From contig NZ_JACRYT010000005.1 of assembly GCF_014333425.1 (NCBI RefSeq), forward strand, positions 100,116-164,115: DNA of 64,000 nt, in the 5' to 3' direction. Position numbers and translations under genes: made by a program. How positions within the stretch are numbered: position 1 is the first letter of the stretch; each line of letters starts with the position of its first letter. The notes beneath the pieces were generated by a model. That model was given only the letters and a program-made list of their open reading frames with translations, ran no database searches and was not told the DNA's origin. This document shows positions 63,101 to 64,000 of this stretch, piece by piece. The DNA comes from Zhenpiania hominis (lineage in GTDB: Bacteria > Bacillota > Clostridia > Peptostreptococcales > Anaerovoracaceae).

Positions 63101-63431
63101 GAGAAAGCAGGGTCTTGGAGTCATCTACGGAATTAATATATTTGTGAACAGCATCATTTCTGTTTTTCCGAAGAGCATATAATATATCATCTATTTTTTT
63201 AGGAATTAACCTTTCGCGCTTCAGAATACGGATTCTGTGGGCATGTGTATTGTCATAAGATGGCTCTGAAAGTTTTTCAAAAGCAAAAATTTCATGAACC
63301 AATCGTTCCCCAAACATTCCTAATTTGTACATACATGAGTTCGGATCTGAATATAAATAGTGTTCTGCCGTTTCACCGATTTGAGCGAGTGCAGGCCAAT
63401 ATTTTTTTAAAAAATAAAAATTGGACTTCAT
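60171..63431 (-). CDS. hsdR: Type I restriction endonuclease subunit HsdR
   Basis: The protein has 1086 residues from the ATG at 63431, which has GAGGAGG upstream; the frame to 63446 lacks it. An N-terminal DUF4145-like helical region is followed by a PD-(D/E)xK nuclease domain (GYADYALF and GIIEAKKA). The superfamily 2 translocase has Walker A in SMATGTGKTRT, DEAH in VVDEAHRGY and motif VI in QMLGRATRLCPE. A C-terminal EcoEI-type HsdM-contact region completes it. No frameshift is seen, so restriction should be active. Confidence 0.95.
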   Translation of the reverse strand: MKSNFYFLKKYWPALAQIGETAEHYLYSDPNSCMYKLGMFGERLVHEIFAFEKLSEPSYDNTHAHRIRILKRERLIPKKIDDILYALRKNRNDAVHKYINSVDDSKTLLSLTYNLAVWFMEVYGDWDFTAPAFAMPAETIQPDYDSIIKEQEAKIAELMKQVDTVKTSVSNSSIKERTKKAESVSENMELSEAETRIIIDDQLRRVGWEADTNNLRYPKGTRPQKGRNIAIAEWPTDSTTGKFGYADYALFIGEKMVGIIEAKKAAIDIPSVLSYQCAEYAKMIRNEHQKYIISSWGEYKVPFLFATNGRKYLKQIETKSGIWFRDVRKNTNPDKALQGWISAQGIMELLEKDIESANATLTNAPYDFLRDPDGLNLRDYQIQAIEAAEQAIINGKTNVLLSMATGTGKTRTILGMIYRFIRSNRFRRILFLVDRNALGEQAMDVFKEVKLEELMTLGSIYSIKGLDDKDIDPETRLQVATVQSLVRKILFNEDETMPSVTDYDLIVVDEAHRGYALDKDMSDSELLYRNQDDYISKYRTVIEYFDAVKIALTATPALHTTEIFGKPIFNYSYREAVIDGYLVDHDAPHNIRTRLGTEGIQYKKGDSLVIYDPISGELLNSDELEDDMKFDIDTFNRQVVTEKFNRAVFEEIAWDFNPDGPGKTLIYAVDDDHADLIVKILKNIYSEGGVANDAVMKITGSIEGGNKKKILEAIKRFKNEQNPKVVVTVDLLTTGIDVPEITNLVFMRRIRSRILFEQMLGRATRLCPEIEKTHFEIYDPVGVYETLQDVSNMKPVVVNPTTSFEDLLKGLEILTSEDQIAYQIDQIVAKLQRKRRNISKKGLEQFMALSDGNDLASFAHKLEHWSANEAKEHILKHREAFSVLDYDKSKRKHGRIIDDHDDKVISHTRGYGTGQKPEDYIESFREFIQNNLNSIAALKTVCTKPTELTRKDLKTLLLELDRHDFTEKQLNSAWNDMTNQDIAADIIAFIRQQAIGSTLISHEQRVKHAFAKLRLNHTFNKNQLDWLKRIEKVLLEESVLDEQIFEVGAFRNAGGFSNIDRRFGGKLHDIITEINKYMYEDGGTVA

Positions 63432-63473
63432 AATATTCCTCCTCAATAGTCATGTTCCCATAATAAAAAAATA

Positions 63474-63734
63474 TCAGAAGTTGGTAGGCAAAAAATGGAA
63501 AATTATTGGATACATGTCAAAAAAATATTTTTCATCCGGAACGAGTTCCATAATGTCACAAAAATCTACATTCAGAGCTGTACAAACCCGAATTAAGACG
63601 TCAAGACTTACATTTTCATTTTTTGCCAGTTTGGAAATAGCGTTAGAAGAAAGAAAAGCCATTTTTGCTAGTTCGCCTTTCTTAATTTCTCAGTCAATCA
63701 TTAATTTAAACAATTTTTTATAACTTACCTTCAA
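63474..63734 (-). pseudogene. XRE-family regulator (YozG-like) with internal stop
   Basis: Downstream of a TTG at 63734 the frame reads LKVSYKKLFKLMID, then TGA (63692-63690), then EIKKGELAKMAFLSSNAISK and NVSLDVLIRVCTALNVDFCDIMELVPDE. This is the complete layout of a small Cro/C1 regulator interrupted by one nonsense codon and with a weak start. An ATG at 63662 could restart translation but would lose the first helix. It may have regulated the adjacent restriction genes. The C-terminal tail after residue 65 is non-conserved. Confidence 0.75.
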
Positions 63735-63820
63735 TGAAGCACATTCAAAGACAGGATTTTCTTTAATTGTACCAAAACTTTTCTATATCTACAACATAAC
63801 ATTGGCGTTTGCCAGGGAAA

Positions 63821-64000
63821 TCAAGTTTCAGAAAATACTGATGCAAGCAAGAGTGGATCGAGCAGACAATCCAGCATAATTTTGGAAATGGGACGTTTGG
63901 ATTTCTCCTTTTCTTTGTACCGTTTGATGAGATTCAAAGCCATCTTCCGAAAGACATTGAGCTGTTCCTGAACCTCTCTGGTTTCTACTCTACAGGAATC
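63821..64000 (-). mobile_element. C-terminal end of a transposase, possibly ISAs1 family (cut by window edge)
   Basis: The minus strand is open from the window edge to a TGA at 63823-63821, giving 59 residues. The block VFRKMALNLIKRYKEKEKS followed by PISKIMLDCLLDPLLL resembles the end of ISAs1-type DDE transposases (N-x-x-RKIALN-x-LK). The rest lies outside the window, so integrity and inverted repeats cannot be judged. Bases 63735-63820 hold no recognised element. Confidence 0.6.

Overview
The window looks like a chromosomal segment of a low-to-medium GC Firmicute of the class Clostridia, most likely a gut Lachnospiraceae. The evidence is the clostridial IspH-ribosomal S1 fusion, the argR-recN and ruvC-ruvA-ruvB-queA blocks, a Tad/Flp pilus locus with a DUF5702 protein, and strong AGGAGG-type ribosome binding sites throughout. 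The species cannot be named from sequence alone. The two flanks (about 1-25.6 kb and 54-64 kb) are AT-rich and accessory. The middle (25.6-53.6 kb) is mostly core genome.

Layout. (1) 0-15.2 kb: an exopolysaccharide/capsule cluster, all on the + strand. It holds a Wzy-like polymerase (cut by the window edge), a GT2 glycosyltransferase, a DUF2264 protein, an F420-hydrogenase-beta-like iron-sulfur protein, a Wzx flippase, UDP-xylose and UDP-glucuronate enzymes, an LCP attachment protein, the CpsB-CpsC-CpsD tyrosine phosphoregulation module, an RfbA-like nucleotidyltransferase, and an unusual overlapping pair of a PfkB-type kinase and a Hanks-type Ser/Thr kinase. It ends in a galE remnant. (2) 15.3-20.5 kb: mobile-element-type genes (S24 repressor, DUF3102, YdbC/PC4, XRE, short RadC, sigma factor with HTH partner). 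(3) 20.8-25.6 kb: a Tn554-like set of three tyrosine recombinases plus a TnpC-like protein, abutting a cpaF ATPase gene that has lost its 5' part. (4) 25.6-30.8 kb: the rest of the Tad pilus operon.

(5) 30.8-34.4 kb: a tandem glycine-type riboswitch with a transcription terminator, controlling a saccharopine-dehydrogenase-family gene and an APC amino acid permease. (6) 34.5-44.4 kb: SPOR protein, rarA, ispH-S1, aroK, divergent recN/argR and ruvCAB-queA. (7) 44.4-53.7 kb: a structured leader RNA before a zinc-ribbon/YARHG membrane protein, an AgrA/AgrC-like two-component system without agrBD, a diguanylate cyclase, an alpha/beta hydrolase, tgt, a DUF6054-like protein and rlmD.

(8) 54.0-63.7 kb: the most notable system, a type I restriction-modification locus (hsdR-hsdM-hsdS, minus strand). 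Its hsdS lies opposite two silent hsdS cassettes and a dedicated tyrosine recombinase. Three pairs of inverted repeats (34, 32 and 16 bp, all exact) sit at the entries to the target-recognition domains. I infer an invertible specificity switch that could generate up to six HsdS alleles. A nonsense-mutated XRE regulator and a transposase fragment lie at the right edge.
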